In this document: positions 54,243-63,735 of the stretch, one piece after another
How positions within the stretch are numbered: the stretch's first letter is position 1
Layout of the letters: each line of letters starts with the position of its first letter
Source: JACKOB01 sp024234575
GTDB lineage: Bacteria; Pseudomonadota; Gammaproteobacteria; Pseudomonadales; Oleiphilaceae
Direction: 5' to 3'
DNA length: 64,000 nt
Assembly (NCBI GenBank): GCA_051208035.1
Contig: JBPJFZ010000002.1
Coordinates: forward strand, 364,529 to 428,528
Position numbers and translations under genes: made by a program
Notes under the pieces: model-generated
Databases searched by the model: none
Told to the model about the DNA's origin: nothing
What the model saw: the letters and a program-made list of their open reading frames with translations, nothing else

Positions 54243-54489
54243 GTTTAGATAATCAGGAGCCAGATAAAGGTCAAATCCTACTCTATCAAACTGAAGATCA
54301 GGGCTTACGCCTGGAATGCCACTTTAAGGGTGAAACCGGTGGCTAACCCTTAATCAAATGGCAGAGCTGTTTGGTCGTGATAAGTCGGTGATATCCAAAC
54401 ACCTAAAAGCCATTTATGAAGAAGGCGAGCTGCAGAAAGAGGCAACTTTTTCAAAATATGCAACAGTTCAAAAGGTGCTCGCAAGGTAG
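54239..54489 (+). pseudogene. RhuM-family protein, frameshifted and truncated
   Basis: The ATG overlaps the hsdS stop. The frame reads RhuM-like for 35 codons (GQILLYQTEDQGLRLECHFKGET) and stops at 54344. The frame then shifts: WLTLNQMAELFGRDKSVISKHLKAIYEEGELQKEATFSKYATVQ continues from 54340 to 54489. Only about 85 of some 330 residues remain. RhuM genes are common passengers of type I RM operons. Confidence 0.85.
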
Positions 54490-54564
54490 GTAAATTTAAT
54501 GCGATCAGTATGGATTGCAGTGGTAAGGCAGAAACCAGTCAGAGGTTTTGGTATTAAACAACAT

Positions 54565-54604
54565 AAGACCCACTATGGGGCTTATCGTACCCAGATTGGG
54601 TCTT
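54565..54604 (+). terminator. Imperfect hairpin before the second DUF1016 gene
   Basis: AAGACCC (54565-54571) pairs with GGGTCTT (54598-54604), with an inner GGGG/CCC pair. Only three T follow, so it is a weak terminator at best. It probably lowers read-through into the downstream genes. Confidence 0.35.
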
Positions 54605-54629
54605 TAATTGTAAGCAAGGAAGTCACCCC

Positions 54630-55682
54630 ATGAGCGAACCTATCATCAGTGCCACATTAGCCGCCGACATCAAACAGCTGATCCAAAGTGCAAAGCAACG
54701 CGCAGCGGTAGCGGTAAATGCCGAGGTCACGTTGTTGTATTGGCAGGTGGGTAAGCGCATCACCGACGAGGTGTTGAAGGGTGAACGGGCAGAATACGGC
54801 AAGCAGGTTATTAAAGGCCTGTCCCAGCAATTAACTGAGCAATTTGGCAAGGGGTGGGGCAATAAACAATTATTACATTGTGTCCGTTTTGCCCAATCGT
54901 TTACCGATGAGGCTATTGTCTACGCACTGTGTAGACAATTGAGTTGGAGTCACTTTCGTTCGATTATCTATATGGATGACCCACTCAAACGGGATTTTTA
55001 TGCACAAATGGCGCAGTTGGAGCGGTGGTCTACCAGGACGTTGGCAGATCGGATTGATTCTATGCTATTTGAGCGAACGGCTATATCTAACCAGCCTGAA
55101 GAGACCATTGCACTAGAGTTAAGTGCACTGCGTGAAACCGGCCAGATAAATCAGAATCTGTTATTGAAAGACCCCTATGTGCTCGATTTTCTAGAGCTAA
55201 ATGATCACTACCTCGAAAAAGATCTGGAAGATGCCATTTTGCGAGAGCTGGAGCAATTTCTGTTAGAGCTGGGTACTGGCTTCAGCTTCGTCGCACGCCA
55301 GAAGCGCATTCAAATTGACGAGGATGATTTTTACATCGACCTACTATTTTACAACCGCAAGCTAAAACGTCTGATCGCCTTCGACTTGAAAATCGGCCGC
55401 TTTAAAGCTGAATACAAAGGCCAGATGGAGCTGTATTTACGCTGGTTAGCCAAGCACGAACAAGAAGCAGATGAAAATCCACCACTCGGCATTATTCTAT
55501 GCGCTGGCAAAAAGCAGGAACAAATTGAGCTTTTGGAAATGGACAAAAGCGGTATCCATGTAGCGGAGTACTTAACCGAACTCCCCCCACGAGAACTCTT
55601 AGAGCAGCGCCTGCACCAGGCTATACAGAATGCCCGGCAGCGTTTGGAAAATAAAAATCAGGAGTCACTACAGGATGAGTAG
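54630..55682 (+). CDS. DUF1016 (YhcG-type) PD-(D/E)xK nuclease, second copy
   Basis: A 350-residue protein, the same family as the gene at 51865 but clearly diverged. The nuclease core reads DDFYIDLLFYNRKLKRLIAFDLKIGRF. Note that the Glu of the E-x-K motif is Asp here (DLK). AAGGA precedes the ATG. It overlaps hsdR by eight bases, so expression is coupled. Confidence 0.87.
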   Translation: MSEPIISATLAADIKQLIQSAKQRAAVAVNAEVTLLYWQVGKRITDEVLKGERAEYGKQVIKGLSQQLTEQFGKGWGNKQLLHCVRFAQSFTDEAIVYALCRQLSWSHFRSIIYMDDPLKRDFYAQMAQLERWSTRTLADRIDSMLFERTAISNQPEETIALELSALRETGQINQNLLLKDPYVLDFLELNDHYLEKDLEDAILRELEQFLLELGTGFSFVARQKRIQIDEDDFYIDLLFYNRKLKRLIAFDLKIGRFKAEYKGQMELYLRWLAKHEQEADENPPLGIILCAGKKQEQIELLEMDKSGIHVAEYLTELPPRELLEQRLHQAIQNARQRLENKNQESLQDE

Positions 55683-58600
55683 TCAGGCCAACGAACTCGG
55701 CTTTCAAAATGACATGATTCGGCAACTGGTCGCCAATGGCTGGTTGCTCGGCAGGCCCGAAAACTACCATCGTGAATTGGCGCTATACAGCGAAGACGTG
55801 CTGGGGTTTGTAAAAGACACACAAGACGAGCAATGGCAAAAGTTCTGTTCGCTGTACCCCAACGACCCGGAAGGCAAGTTTTTAGAGCGCGTCGCCTCGC
55901 AACTCAATAAAGCCGATCCCAATGCTGCCAATAAAGAGATGCGTACCTTTGGCACCTTGGGGGTATTGCGTCATGAGCTACGCGACCGAGGCACCCGCTT
56001 TAGTTTGTGCCAGTTTAAACCCGAGCATGATTTAAACCCCGCCACCTTAGCCCGTTATAAACAGAACCGTTTGCGGGTAGTGCCAGAGTTAGTCTATTCA
56101 CCTTGGGCGACCGACGAACACGAGGCCGAAACTGGCACTCGCGCAAAAAAATGGCGTATTGATTTAGTGTTGTTCGTCAACGGCCTGCCGGTAGCCACCT
56201 TAGAGCTAAAGTCAGAATTTAAACAAGCGGTGTACAATGCTATTAAGCAATACAAAACCACCCGTTTCGCCATCGACCCTGCCACCAAAAAGCCAGAGCC
56301 CCTACTCACCTTTAAACGCGGTGCGCTGGTGCATTTTGCCGTTAGCCAATATGAAGTCTATATGGCCACACGGCTAGAGGGGGAAGACACTTTCTTCTTA
56401 CCCTTCAACAAAGGCACCAAAGAGGGCGGGGCCGGTAATGATGTACCGGCGGATGTGAACCAATATGCCACCGATTACCTGTGGAATGAGGTATTACTGC
56501 CAGACAATCTGCTGAATATTCTCGCCCGCTTTGTGCATCTGCAAATTGAAGAAAAAGAAGATTGGGAAGGGCGAAAGTACAAGAAAGAAACCTTGATTTT
56601 CCCCCGGTATCACCAGTGGGATGTGGTTTCCAATCTGATCAATGCAGCGAAGACCGAAGGCCCCGGCCATAAATACCTAATTCAACACAGCGCAGGTTCC
56701 GGTAAATCCAACTCTATAGCCTGGTCGGCACATCAGTTATCGTCCATACATACCGCCGAAGGGCGCAAGCTGTTTGATTCGGTGATTGTCGTCACCGACC
56801 GAACCGTGCTGGATGATCAGCTGCAAGAGACGATTTCACAGTTTACTGCCGTAGAAGGTGTGGTCGGGCGCATCAACCGCAACGAAGGCGATGGTTCAAA
56901 ATCTGAAAAACTAGCCGCCGCGCTGGAAGGCTCGCAGCCGATTATCATCGTCACCATTCAAACCTTTCCCTTTGTGCTCAAAGCCATCGAAAACAGCGTT
57001 AGCCTGAAAGAGCGTAACTATGTGATCATTGCCGACGAAGCCCACAGCTCGCAAACCGGCAGTACCGCTCGTCAGTTGAAAGAAGTGCTAATGATGGATG
57101 GTCAAAACAGCGAAGATGAAGAGCTAAGCTCGGAGGATATTCTCGATGCGGCCGTGGCATCCCGTAAAGCGGCCACAAATTTAAGTTATCTCGCCTTCAC
57201 GGCCACCCCGAAAACCAAAACTTTAGAGCTATTCGGGCGATTACCCAAGCCAGATGAACCCCCTTCAAAAAACAATCTACCCGAAGCCTGGCACGTTTAC
57301 AGTATGCGCCAAGCCATCGAAGAGGGCTTTATCCTCGATGTGTTAAAAAACTACACCAATTACAAAGTCGCTTATCACTTAGCCCTGAAAATGCAAGGGG
57401 CCGACGAAGAGGTGGATAGCAAAAAAGCTAAGGTCCGGCTCAATCAATGGGTACGACTGCACGACTACAACATCAGCCAAAAAGTGCAGGTGATTGTTGC
57501 GCACTTTAAAGAAAACGTCCTGGGGTTGTTAGGTGGTCAGGCCAAAGCAATGGTGGTCACCAGCTCACGTAAAGAAGCGGTGCGTTATAAGCTGGGGTTC
57601 GATAAGTACATCACAGCGAAGGGTTACCAAAAGATATTTGCCATGGTGGCGTTCTCTGGCGAGGTTGAGTTCACCGAGAAAGACCCTAATGCAGACGCGC
57701 TGCTGGGGGAGAAGTTTACCGAAGGCAATATGAACCCGAACCTGAAAGGGCGGGATATGCGCAAAGCCTTTGATTCAGATGACTACCAGGTGATGATCGT
57801 TGCCAATAAATTTCAAACCGGCTTTGATCAACCCAAGCTATGCGCCATGTATGTGGATAAAAAACTCGGCGGGGTAGAGTGTGTACAAACCCTCTCACGG
57901 CTGAATCGAACCTACCCCGGAAAAGCCGAAACCGGCACCTATGTATTGGATTTTTTCAACGAACCTGAAGACATTCTCGCCTCGTTTCAACCCTACTACC
58001 AAACTGCCGAACTGGCGGATGTGTCTAACCCGGACTTGGTGTTCGACTTATACGACAAACTGCGCGCCGAAGGCATATTTACCTGGAGCGAAGTCGAACA
58101 ATTCTGCCAGGCATTCTTTACCAAGAGTAAAAGTAATGCAGCCATAGCCAATATCTGCAAACCTGCCGTTGAACGCTGGCAGAAGCGCTATAAATTAGCC
58201 GTTGAAGCCTTCAAACAAGCCAAAGACATGTTCGAGCGCAGTAAGAAAACCGGTGATGCGGTGCTAATAGCCAATGCGGAAAACAGCTTCAAAGACTGCA
58301 AGATGGCAAAAGATGCTCTGGAAATCTTCAAAAAAGATCTGGGCTCTTATGTGCGTTTCTATGAATTTATGTCGCAGATCGTCGATTACGACAATAAAGA
58401 TCTCGAAAAACTCAGCTTATATGCCCGCAACCTGCGCCCGATGCTGCGAGAAACCGTCAGCGACGAAGATGACATCAACCTCGACTATGTCGTACTCAGT
58501 CATTATCGCCTATCGAAAATTCGGCAACAGGATATACAACTCAAAGAAGACTCGGCCGACTACAAACTGCAACCCGGCGACGATATCGGCACCGCCAAAC

Positions 58601-58923
58601 CCAAAGACAAAAAAGAAGAATTGTTGTCACAGCTAATCAGCAAACTAAACGAGTTGTTTATCACCGACAACCTCACGGAAAAAGATATGGTCAACTATGC
58701 CTATACCGTGCGCGACAAAGTGCGAGAGAACGCCGTGGTGATGAGTCAGATACTCAACAATACCCCAGAGCAAGCATTGCTAGGCGATTACCCCAAAGCC
58801 CTCGATGACGCGATTTTAAGCAGTAGCGAAGCCCATCAGAATCAGATGATGCAGTTGTTGTCTGATCCGGAAAAGGCCGCGAAGTTTGGCAGGGTGGTGT
58901 TTGAGTTGTTGCGGGGGGAGTGA
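55675..58923 (+). CDS. hsdR: Type I restriction endonuclease subunit
   Basis: A 1082-residue motor-nuclease. The N-terminal nuclease core is WRIDLVLF...LELKSEF (about 155-180), Walker A HSAGSGKS is near 340, DEAHSSQTG is near 452, and TRPG-like SRLNRTYPG is near 745. It translocates DNA and cuts away from the target. ATG 55675 is chosen; the frame is open slightly upstream. It is the last gene of the operon. Confidence 0.95.
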   Translation: MSSQANELGFQNDMIRQLVANGWLLGRPENYHRELALYSEDVLGFVKDTQDEQWQKFCSLYPNDPEGKFLERVASQLNKADPNAANKEMRTFGTLGVLRHELRDRGTRFSLCQFKPEHDLNPATLARYKQNRLRVVPELVYSPWATDEHEAETGTRAKKWRIDLVLFVNGLPVATLELKSEFKQAVYNAIKQYKTTRFAIDPATKKPEPLLTFKRGALVHFAVSQYEVYMATRLEGEDTFFLPFNKGTKEGGAGNDVPADVNQYATDYLWNEVLLPDNLLNILARFVHLQIEEKEDWEGRKYKKETLIFPRYHQWDVVSNLINAAKTEGPGHKYLIQHSAGSGKSNSIAWSAHQLSSIHTAEGRKLFDSVIVVTDRTVLDDQLQETISQFTAVEGVVGRINRNEGDGSKSEKLAAALEGSQPIIIVTIQTFPFVLKAIENSVSLKERNYVIIADEAHSSQTGSTARQLKEVLMMDGQNSEDEELSSEDILDAAVASRKAATNLSYLAFTATPKTKTLELFGRLPKPDEPPSKNNLPEAWHVYSMRQAIEEGFILDVLKNYTNYKVAYHLALKMQGADEEVDSKKAKVRLNQWVRLHDYNISQKVQVIVAHFKENVLGLLGGQAKAMVVTSSRKEAVRYKLGFDKYITAKGYQKIFAMVAFSGEVEFTEKDPNADALLGEKFTEGNMNPNLKGRDMRKAFDSDDYQVMIVANKFQTGFDQPKLCAMYVDKKLGGVECVQTLSRLNRTYPGKAETGTYVLDFFNEPEDILASFQPYYQTAELADVSNPDLVFDLYDKLRAEGIFTWSEVEQFCQAFFTKSKSNAAIANICKPAVERWQKRYKLAVEAFKQAKDMFERSKKTGDAVLIANAENSFKDCKMAKDALEIFKKDLGSYVRFYEFMSQIVDYDNKDLEKLSLYARNLRPMLRETVSDEDDINLDYVVLSHYRLSKIRQQDIQLKEDSADYKLQPGDDIGTAKPKDKKEELLSQLISKLNELFITDNLTEKDMVNYAYTVRDKVRENAVVMSQILNNTPEQALLGDYPKALDDAILSSSEAHQNQMMQLLSDPEKAAKFGRVVFELLRGE

Positions 58924-59082
58924 TGATGACAATACAAATCAAATAATCGTTTCACTGAGCGGCTTTGTGAGCTAATAAATCCCCCAGTAACGTTGTAGGC
59001 AATGTATTCGGACGGCGTTAGTACTGTTTCAATCGTTAGAATTGAACGAAGTAAATTTCAACGTAATTTAATTGGTAAGGTT

Positions 59083-61155
59083 ATGAGAGAAAGAAAGTTT
59101 CTTTTTGCAGTATGTTTTCTTCTGTTATTGGGCGGCTGTCAGACGACAACAAGTATTGATAGGCATCATAAAAAGCTATTCTCTCCGTTTGATAGCTCTG
59201 TGGATAAAGTATTAAAGCTTAAAGCCTTGGGTGAGCTTGAAGATGCAGCACAAATAGTCGCCGAAAGGCCTGAAGATTTTTCGCAAGACGAGGGCCGAGA
59301 AGTTGGCAGAGACCTAGGTGCGGCGATTTTGGAGCTTTATATCCAGTCTTCAGCTTCGATTCAGCAAATTAAATACACTCAGTTTGCTGAAGACTACCAA
59401 ACTCTCCGAGCTATCGAGCTCATGATGTGGGATTACGATCGATACAGCATTATTTTGGGGTACGGGCGCGAGGCATCGGCTTTGAATAAACTTCTTGTAG
59501 CGGCCCAGGACAAGGTAAAGGAGGGACTGCAGGCGGCGGTAATGGACTATCTATACGCAGGTTTAGAATCAGAGTATGTGCCGATATCCGCTTATATTCC
59601 GTCCTCAAGTGCTGTCGACATGGCAAAAGATATTTTTTTGGGTGAATGTCGCAAACCAAACTCCTTGAAGGTAACGGCTGATACTTTGTTTAGGTGTTGG
59701 GCTGGCGGGGTTGATGAGGATGAAATAGAGTTGATTGTAGCTAATAGCCAGCGCTCAGACTCAGCGCTTAGCATATATCGATCAATTCTCAACAAGGCAA
59801 ATTCTTACGGTATGACAATCGGGGCCGTATCTGAAAAGCGTATTGCAATGCTTTTTTCACTATACGGAATAGAAAATTTGTCATTGGATCGCCTGCAATC
59901 AACACCCAAAAAAGAAAATTTACCTACTGAGAGTAATGAGTTGATGGTTTTTGTTGAGCAGTTACCTCCAAAGGAGGTAATTACGGATACTGAAGTGCAG
60001 TCACAATATATCGTAGGAGTAGATCAGTCTGAAAATCCAGATTTTAGGAGGGCGCAAATAAATTACAATAATGCCCTGAGAGCCAAGGAAGATTGCCTGA
60101 ATCAATACTATGTAAACCGACTTACAAACCCTTATGCGATTAACTTATGTGGATTACTTGAGATAGCTGTATCAAGTGCTGCGTCCGATTTAGCTTCAAC
60201 CCCTCAAGTTTTGCGAAAAAATGTTTACGAGAACTACTCATTTCTTGTGAAGAAATCTGATGTGACGGTTGAGAGGAGAGTCACAGTTGTTGGTAGGGGC
60301 ATTAAAGGTCAATTGGAGTCCGTCTCTGAGATAATTCCAAGTACTCGAAACTTTAGTTTTGAGAAGGGAATGAGGCAAGACGATACTCAGCATACGAAAA
60401 ATAATTTCGATAGCGATGAAGATGTAAGGGAGTTTTTGAGTACTGAGTTTAATCCGTCGCTAACCGACATCAACAGAATTGTCGCTGAAAATGAAGTTAA
60501 GCCACTTTCTGCATTGCCTGCAACAAAAATGCGTAATACTAAGGCGAGGTCTGCACAGCAGGTTCCATTCAAGGCTTCAAATGATGAGTTGATTTTAAGC
60601 AACTCGATTGTGTTGATTTCAACGCGAGATGGAATTGGAGCAGGCTTTTATGTTAGGCCAAATCATGTGCTCACCAATTACCACGTAGTTGGCAATGCTC
60701 CAATAGTGAAGGTGTCGAGGAAAAAAGGAGACAGTTCCTCTGGTGTTGTGCTTGCGTTTGATCAAGCGCGAGACCTGGCTCTAATTGTCGTGCCAGAACT
60801 TGCGGGCGAACCGCTTCCATTACTTGATAGAGAGCCTGTACTTGGAGAAGAGGTTAAGGCTTATGGGCATCCCAAAGGATATTTGTTTTCGGTTGCAAAA
60901 GGGATAGTGAGCTCTACTCGTCAAATGTCCATTAAAAGCGCAGCACTTGATCAGTTCGCTACATTTGTCCAATCGGATGTTGCTGTTAGCCCAGGCAACT
61001 CTGGAGGGCCTTTGATCCAGGGAGAAAATGTTATTGCTATCACAAGCTGGAAGCGGACCGGGAATGCTGTAGAGGGGCTATCTTTTAGTGTGTCTTCCAG
61101 TGAAGCATTATCATGGATGTCGGGCATTCCTAGTTTATCGCAGCAGTCTGAGTAA
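59083..61155 (+). CDS. Lipoprotein with C-terminal trypsin-like protease domain
   Basis: From ATG 59083 the protein has 690 residues and a lipobox LLGGC at the end of a short signal peptide, so it should be anchored in a membrane. Residues about 30-500 are of unknown fold and helical. The C-terminal domain (about 515-675) is trypsin/HtrA-like: LTNYHVV (His near 531), ARDLAL (Asp near 562) and GNSGGPL (Ser near 638). All three catalytic residues are present. It sits just after the RM operon but has its own upstream region. Confidence 0.87.
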   Translation: MRERKFLFAVCFLLLLGGCQTTTSIDRHHKKLFSPFDSSVDKVLKLKALGELEDAAQIVAERPEDFSQDEGREVGRDLGAAILELYIQSSASIQQIKYTQFAEDYQTLRAIELMMWDYDRYSIILGYGREASALNKLLVAAQDKVKEGLQAAVMDYLYAGLESEYVPISAYIPSSSAVDMAKDIFLGECRKPNSLKVTADTLFRCWAGGVDEDEIELIVANSQRSDSALSIYRSILNKANSYGMTIGAVSEKRIAMLFSLYGIENLSLDRLQSTPKKENLPTESNELMVFVEQLPPKEVITDTEVQSQYIVGVDQSENPDFRRAQINYNNALRAKEDCLNQYYVNRLTNPYAINLCGLLEIAVSSAASDLASTPQVLRKNVYENYSFLVKKSDVTVERRVTVVGRGIKGQLESVSEIIPSTRNFSFEKGMRQDDTQHTKNNFDSDEDVREFLSTEFNPSLTDINRIVAENEVKPLSALPATKMRNTKARSAQQVPFKASNDELILSNSIVLISTRDGIGAGFYVRPNHVLTNYHVVGNAPIVKVSRKKGDSSSGVVLAFDQARDLALIVVPELAGEPLPLLDREPVLGEEVKAYGHPKGYLFSVAKGIVSSTRQMSIKSAALDQFATFVQSDVAVSPGNSGGPLIQGENVIAITSWKRTGNAVEGLSFSVSSSEALSWMSGIPSLSQQSE

Positions 61156-61294
61156 AGATGCAGGATAGGTCATTAGTTTTAGCCTCGAAGTTTTTATCGT
61201 AATGGGAGTTTACTTGTTTTTAGGGGAACTCAGGCTCGCTGGTCGAGAGGAGCCTAACATCATATTAAGACACCCCCATGGTAACCTATAAAGG

Positions 61295-61344
61295 AGTACA
61301 AAAAGTGTACTAGGCAGTGAAGCCTATCAGTACAAAGTTTGTAC
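61295..61344. repeat. Two palindromes in the trypsin/HTH gap
   Basis: AGTACA-N5-TGTACT (61295-61311) and GTACAAA-G-TTTGTAC (61330-61344) share the core GTACA. TAGGC/GCCTA between them could also pair. They lie where the two genes converge, so they may be binding sites for the HTH or AlpA-type regulators rather than terminators. Confidence 0.45.
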
Positions 61345-61358
61345 CCATCGAGTATTGC

Positions 61359-61823
61359 TTAATGCATTTGCTGCGAGTCATGAGTACAGTTTCTGTTCTC
61401 AGGTTTAACAAAAACTGTACCGGGTGTTTTGTTTTCTAAACTAAATGCTCTAAGCGGTGCGCTTGTTGGTGCCAAATCCAGTTTACCCTGGCACTCGTCA
61501 ATAGACTGCCAGGTTACCGCATACAGCGAGCATACGCCGCCAGGGTTAATAAACTTGCCTTGACGTGTGAGTACGATAAGGTTTTTGTCCTGTAGCTCTT
61601 TTAGTGCCCGTGTTAGTGTGGACTTTGATCTTATGCCATGGGTTTCGGCTACTTTAAAGGTAACACTAAAGTCGCCGTTATTTCGCCCGTTATATTGTGA
61701 AGCTAATATCATCAGTATTTTGAGGGCATTTCCTGACTGCTGTTTGAAGTCTTCCGATTCCACGACACTGTGGGGAATGCCCACATACCGCTGTTTCGAT
61801 TCTTTTTTTCGTCTTCTGGTCAT
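61359..61823 (-). CDS. Helix-turn-helix protein, phage/satellite replication-type
   Basis: A 154-residue protein with a winged-helix region: GNALKILMILASQYNGRNNGDFSVTFKVAETHGIRSKSTLTRALKELQDKNLIVLTRQG (about 31-90), then CSLYAVTW. The same pattern appears in many small proteins of integrated elements and phage satellites. Its role may be DNA binding for control or replication. It is the third gene in a run with the Rha-like and AlpA genes. Confidence 0.7.
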   Translation of the reverse strand: MTRRRKKESKQRYVGIPHSVVESEDFKQQSGNALKILMILASQYNGRNNGDFSVTFKVAETHGIRSKSTLTRALKELQDKNLIVLTRQGKFINPGGVCSLYAVTWQSIDECQGKLDLAPTSAPLRAFSLENKTPGTVFVKPENRNCTHDSQQMH

Positions 61824-61830
61824 TCCCGGT

Positions 61831-62520
61831 TTACCTGCTGGATGCTTGCAAGAGACTTTGTCTTAGGGTCGTCGAATGAATCGTCAGTTGTAGTTTTACT
61901 TCCTGGTATATTTGTTTGTGATTCATACCGGTTAGCAGTCTTTTTTCAATTTCATGCAGCGCGATGGCGTTCAAGTTGGTCAGAAATAATTTCTCGTGAG
62001 CGGTCAGTGTGTTTCGCTCTCCTGCCGAAATACCGAGCATCTGGTTGATCATTTTGTTGAAATTTATGTGAAAGATTTTCTCAGTGGTTTGGCTCCCGCT
62101 TGACTTCGCTTTTTCCGCCACCATTTTTATAACATCGTGCATTTCATGGTAGAAGGGCAGATATTCATCGTTGATCTTTTGTTGGTTTCGAGCCTGAGAA
62201 AATGCCTTCACCAAGTTAAGCTTAAGTTGCACTGCGCGCTCAGTGTTTTTGGACAGCGTGAGAAGAAAGTACGCCTGATCTTCGTTGAGTAAAGCGTATT
62301 TTAGCTTTACTGCCCCGTTGAGCCTTTTTCTCGCCTCCATTTGAAATGGAACCGAGCCCAGTGTTTCGATTTCATGAATATACTGATTGAGCAATTGAAA
62401 AGTGGCTTTATGAGATACTTTAAGGTTTGCTGCAATAACTCGACTGTCTACGCGAGGCTCATTTTTCACTGTCGCAAGCTCAATGCTTGTTGAAGAAACG
62501 TCTCTTTCTGCGTAATTCAT
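61831..62520 (-). CDS. Phage Rha-like regulatory protein
   Basis: About 229 residues. The N-terminal part PRVDSRVIAANLKVSHKATFQLLNQYIHEIETLG fits the Rha (phage regulatory) domain, and FLLTLSKNTERAVQLKLNLVKAFSQAR follows as usual. Rha proteins affect host growth or phage development. ATG 62520 is preferred because GAGGGG lies five bases before it; a GTG at 62526 overlaps the AlpA stop. Confidence 0.75.
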   Translation of the reverse strand: MNYAERDVSSTSIELATVKNEPRVDSRVIAANLKVSHKATFQLLNQYIHEIETLGSVPFQMEARKRLNGAVKLKYALLNEDQAYFLLTLSKNTERAVQLKLNLVKAFSQARNQQKINDEYLPFYHEMHDVIKMVAEKAKSSGSQTTEKIFHINFNKMINQMLGISAGERNTLTAHEKLFLTNLNAIALHEIEKRLLTGMNHKQIYQEVKLQLTIHSTTLRQSLLQASSR

Positions 62521-62522
62521 GT

Positions 62523-62771
62523 TCACCCCTCTTTGGTTTGGCGTTGCGACACAAGCGATGAAACCAATTTCTTTATTTCGTCCTTGGTTTTTCCTGAAAG
62601 CATTGCCAAACAGACTGCTTTAATCTCATGTTCTGGCCAAGCTACGGCACGCCCGCCAATAGAGACTGGAGGGGGTATTAATCCTTCTTTGATTTGGTTG
62701 TGAAAAGTGCTTTTCCCTATGGGGATTAATCCAGGAATCACATCTGACTTTCTTAGGAACCTAATAACCAT
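62523..62771 (-). CDS. alpA: AlpA-family excision/transcription regulator
   Basis: An 82-residue protein: IRFLRKSDVIPGLIPIGKSTFHNQIKEGLIPPPVSIGGRAVAWPEHEIKA, the MerR-like helix-turn-helix of AlpA. In P4-type elements AlpA activates the integrase gene or excision. It is the first gene of the run. The 157 bp upstream hold its likely promoter and no gene. Confidence 0.85.
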   Translation of the reverse strand: MVIRFLRKSDVIPGLIPIGKSTFHNQIKEGLIPPPVSIGGRAVAWPEHEIKAVCLAMLSGKTKDEIKKLVSSLVSQRQTKEG

Positions 62772-62928
62772 AAATCAACCTTCTAGTGTGTTGTTGGATT
62801 TATGGCAGAATATAGGAAATAAATAGGGCAAATAATGGGCTAATTTTAAGTCTATGATCTAGAAATTTTGACCGGTCATTTTTTCGATAAAAACATCTTA
62901 AATTATGAACCCTATACTTTGAGGCTAA

Positions 62929-63642
62929 TTAAATAAAATCTGGTGACAAGTCTTTATTTCTAATGATTGAACGCACTTTGTCTCTTGTCATGCGGGCTTT
63001 AGGGAAGTAAAGGTTTGTGATGTGCGCTACATGGTCAGAAAGAGGTGACTGCATTATTTCCAGAAAGCACCTGGATAGCTCATATACAAAATAGTTTCTA
63101 TGAAGATTAAGATTATTGGCCTCTTTGAGCTCTGGTCTGTCATTTATTGCATCAAAAATCATCTTGGTGGCAAGGTCGATACTCGATTCCTTTGAATAAA
63201 AATAGTCTTCTTCTCTAGCTTTTAAGATTTGACGCGAGAAGGGGTCTTCGTATTGGGGGGGAAGAATGGGATTTTTCATATGAAAATACAAGCGTCTGAC
63301 ATTTCCAACGTAACCTTGAAAACGATCATCATCGATACCGTATTTGAGAGCAAAGTTTTCAAGATCGCCTTTTATTTGTTCGAGTTTTTCTAGGTCTTTT
63401 TTTCGGTCAGACTCGTTTATTTTGTACTTTGTAGGAACGTTCTCTGATTTTTCTAAAATAAAACGACCTATGTAGTAGAAATCTTCTATATCAATGTTTC
63501 GCCTAATAACAGCTCGCCAGAAGTTTTCTAGTTCGGGATTTCGTAAAACCTGAGTTGCGTTAGCATGGTAATCAGGGTCGTAAATATCGGAGATCTCCTT
63601 TGGGAAGTAATCCGGTAATAATGGAACTATTTCTAATGGCAT
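62929..63642 (-). CDS. Hypothetical protein
   Basis: A 237-residue soluble, charged, mostly helical protein without a recognised domain. It has no signal peptide and no membrane segment. A late stretch (SPLSDHVAHITNLYFPKARMTRDKVRSIIRNK) looks like a helix pair that may bind nucleic acid, but this is a guess. ATG 63642 has a weak ribosome site. An IS66 element ends 94 bp upstream of its start, and it lies next to the satellite control genes. Confidence 0.6.
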   Translation of the reverse strand: MPLEIVPLLPDYFPKEISDIYDPDYHANATQVLRNPELENFWRAVIRRNIDIEDFYYIGRFILEKSENVPTKYKINESDRKKDLEKLEQIKGDLENFALKYGIDDDRFQGYVGNVRRLYFHMKNPILPPQYEDPFSRQILKAREEDYFYSKESSIDLATKMIFDAINDRPELKEANNLNLHRNYFVYELSRCFLEIMQSPLSDHVAHITNLYFPKARMTRDKVRSIIRNKDLSPDFI

Positions 63643-63735
63643 GTCGTCACCGATGCTTTAAATTCTGTAGGGATTCTTGTTTGTGATATTGCTACTCATT
63701 ACTCGCGGCGGTCGTTTGGATATGTTTACTCCACC

